Shown: in pieces, positions 37,152 to 38,611 of the stretch
Layout: each line of letters starts with the position of its first letter
Position numbering within the stretch: position 1 is the stretch's first letter
Assembly (NCBI GenBank): GCA_003056165.1
Contig: LSNR01000010.1
Coordinates: forward strand, 1 to 38,611
DNA: 38,611 nt
Origin: Parcubacteria group bacterium M6-OD1-3
GTDB lineage: Bacteria > Patescibacteriota > Minisyncoccia > Moranbacterales > UBA9337
Direction of reading: 5' to 3'
Notes under the pieces: model-generated
Databases searched by the model: none
What the model was told of the DNA's origin: nothing
What the model saw: only the letters and a program-made list of their open reading frames with translations
Position numbers and translations under genes: made by a program

Positions 37152-37859
37152 ATGAAAAAAGAGATTGTATTAAAAGTAAAAATAAGAAATTCAAAGAAAG
37201 ATAATCTAAAAGAGGGTTTGAAAAACAAGAAAATTCCCGCTGTTGTTTATGGTAACGGAATTAAAAATGAAAATTTGTGGGTGAATGCACTACTTTTTTC
37301 AAATGTATATGAAAAAGCTGGAGAAAATACCATCGTAAAGCTAGATATTGAAAATGGAGAAAAAGATAATGTTTTAATTTATGATTATCAAGCAGACCCT
37401 CTTAGCGATGAAATAGTTCACATTGATTTTTTGCGAGTTGATATGAAGAAGGGGATTGAGGCAGAGGTGCCATTGGTGTTTGTTGGAGAATCTTCTGCAG
37501 TTAAAGAATTGGGCGGAGTTCTAGTTAAGAGTCTAGATACTGTTACAGTTAAATCGTTGCCAGATAAAATTCCTTCCGAGCTAACAATAGATTTGTCTAA
37601 ATTAAGTTCTTTCGAAGAACACTATAAGGTGTCTGATTTAAAAGTTGATGATGGCGTTGAGATAGTAACTGCTGGAGAAATTGTTATTGCTTCCGTAGCT
37701 CAACCAAGATCTGAAGAGGACTTAGCTAAGCTTGATGAAAAGGTAGAGGAAGATGTATCACAGGTTGAAGGTGCTCAAGAAGAGACTGAAGAGAGCAGTG
37801 ATGAAGAAAAATCAGATGAATCAGAAGGTAAAACAGATAATCAAGAAGAGAAGAAATAA
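37152..37859 (+). CDS. rplY: 50S ribosomal protein L25/general stress protein Ctc
   Basis: MKKEIVLKVKIRNSKKDNLKEGLKNKKIPAVVYGNGIKNENLWV...HIDFLRVDMKKGIEAEVPLVFVGES; acidic C-terminal tail. Start 37152. Confidence 0.92.
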   Translation: MKKEIVLKVKIRNSKKDNLKEGLKNKKIPAVVYGNGIKNENLWVNALLFSNVYEKAGENTIVKLDIENGEKDNVLIYDYQADPLSDEIVHIDFLRVDMKKGIEAEVPLVFVGESSAVKELGGVLVKSLDTVTVKSLPDKIPSELTIDLSKLSSFEEHYKVSDLKVDDGVEIVTAGEIVIASVAQPRSEEDLAKLDEKVEEDVSQVEGAQEETEESSDEEKSDESEGKTDNQEEKK

Positions 37860-37875
37860 AAAATGGGAAAACTTC

Positions 37876-37907
37876 AAAAACCACCTCATCCTAATGAGGT
37901 GGTTTTA
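37876..37907 (+). terminator. Intrinsic terminator after rplY
   Basis: AAAAACCACCTCAT-ccta-ATGAGGTGGTTTT. Confidence 0.85.
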
Positions 37908-38124
37908 ATGTTATTTTTAATTCTTTGCAATGCTTTTTTTGTGAAATACAGCAAGCAATATATTCGTTAACTTCTCTTCTGTTTTTATTATCTATTTTTC
38001 TAGATATTATACTAATACTTCTTTCCTATAAATATTTTTCTAATTATTACTTAACTTATTACTTACATAGTTTAGTATTCATTCAAAGTGTTGTAATTAA
38101 TTATTGAAGTTAGAATACAGAATA

Positions 38125-38153
38125 TTGACTTTGAAGAAGGGAGATAGTATAAT
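38125..38153 (+). promoter_or_regulatory. Near-consensus sigma70 promoter
   Basis: TTGACT (38125-38130), 17-bp spacer, TATAAT (38148-38153). Confidence 0.75.
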
Positions 38154-38252
38154 AATTAAGTAAATATAATCTGCAATACCTTAATTTCAATGAAAAAATG
38201 ATAAATGGAATTTAATGAAAAGGAATAATATTAAATTAACAAAAGAATATAG

Positions 38253-38324
38253 GCCGAGGTAGCTCAGTGGTAGAGCAAAGGACTGAAAATCCTTGTGTCG
38301 AGAGTTCAATTCTCTCCCTCGGCA
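38253..38324 (+). tRNA. tRNA-Phe(GAA)
   Basis: GCCGAGGTAGCTCAGTGGTAGAGCAAAGGACTGAAAATCCTTGTGTCGAGAGTTCAATTCTCTCCCTCGGCA; anticodon loop CTGAAAA. Confidence 0.95.
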
Positions 38325-38412
38325 CTAAAAAATCTAAAATTAAATTCTTGTTACGATGACTATCTCGTAGACAACTTTGTAAATCTCCCATAAATCCTGA
38401 ATGAGTTTTTAT

Positions 38413-38610
38413 TTATTTGCACAGTAAGTCACTTTTTGAATATTTATTATCTCCTCTTATGGATTTTTTAATTTTCCAATATTTAATTGCATCACTTCTT
38501 TTTTTACTAGGATTATCCTTTAGAAAATCTCGAATATAAGTATTGTATTTAAATTGCGGTGCTATTTTTTTTACAAAATTTGGGTCATTTTTCAGTTCTT
38601 GTTCTTTGTG
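38413..38610 (-). CDS. DUF6434-like domain protein, C-terminal part (open at right edge)
   Basis: Minus-strand open frame ...PQFKYNTYIRDFLKDNPSKKRSDAIKYWKIKKSIRGDNKYSKSDLLCK*; not in the ORF track because it is truncated. Confidence 0.6.
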   Translation of the reverse strand, partial: HKEQELKNDPNFVKKIAPQFKYNTYIRDFLKDNPSKKRSDAIKYWKIKKSIRGDNKYSKSDLLCK

Positions 38611-38611
38611 C

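Noticed and set aside
31197-38324. Lack of encoded CCA on both tRNAs as an anomaly
   Set aside because: Common in bacteria that have a CCA-adding enzyme; not unusual by itself.
1-38611. CRISPR array
   Set aside because: No regularly spaced direct repeats were found; only isolated palindromes and short linkers.
1-38611. Alternative genetic code (UGA recoding as in some CPR lineages)
   Set aside because: Recognisable genes end normally with TGA (e.g. mutM) and conserved proteins read through without in-frame TGA.

Overview
This is an AT-rich window (roughly 30% GC by eye) that reads with the standard stop codons. It is probably from a Patescibacteria/CPR-type bacterium; that assignment is inferred from gene content and was not tested. 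Left third: a type IV secretion/conjugation-like locus. It holds the C-terminal end of a VirB6/TrbL-like membrane protein, a PrgI-family protein, a TraC/VirB4 N-domain-like protein, a VirB4 ATPase, a large Cys-rich modular surface protein and a beta-propeller lipoprotein-like protein. Two tandem O-antigen-ligase-like genes follow on the minus strand. Middle: housekeeping genes (mutM, a DUF3048 protein, holA, rpsT, groEL with promoter and CIRCE-like operator, an M16 peptidase, rsmI). Then comes a compact [NiFe]-hydrogenase neighbourhood: hypE, a HypF-like protein reduced to its Kae1-like domain, small and large subunits, and a HypA-like protein without the zinc domain. Right third: ruvA, FemAB-like, DksA/TraR zinc finger, lspA, tRNA-Arg(CCU), a DHH phosphoesterase, a CBS protein, a cohesin-like surface protein, rodA, rplY, tRNA-Phe(GAA) and a partial DUF6434-like CDS. 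Best leads: (1) GC-rich, hairpin-forming, apparently in-frame insertions inside coding genes, three of them in the hypF-like gene, resembling Rickettsia palindromic elements in behaviour; (2) a minimal hydrogenase whose large subunit ends exactly at the DPCxxCxxH motif, so no maturation peptide would need removal, and which has reduced HypF and HypA partners and no adjacent electron-transfer subunits.
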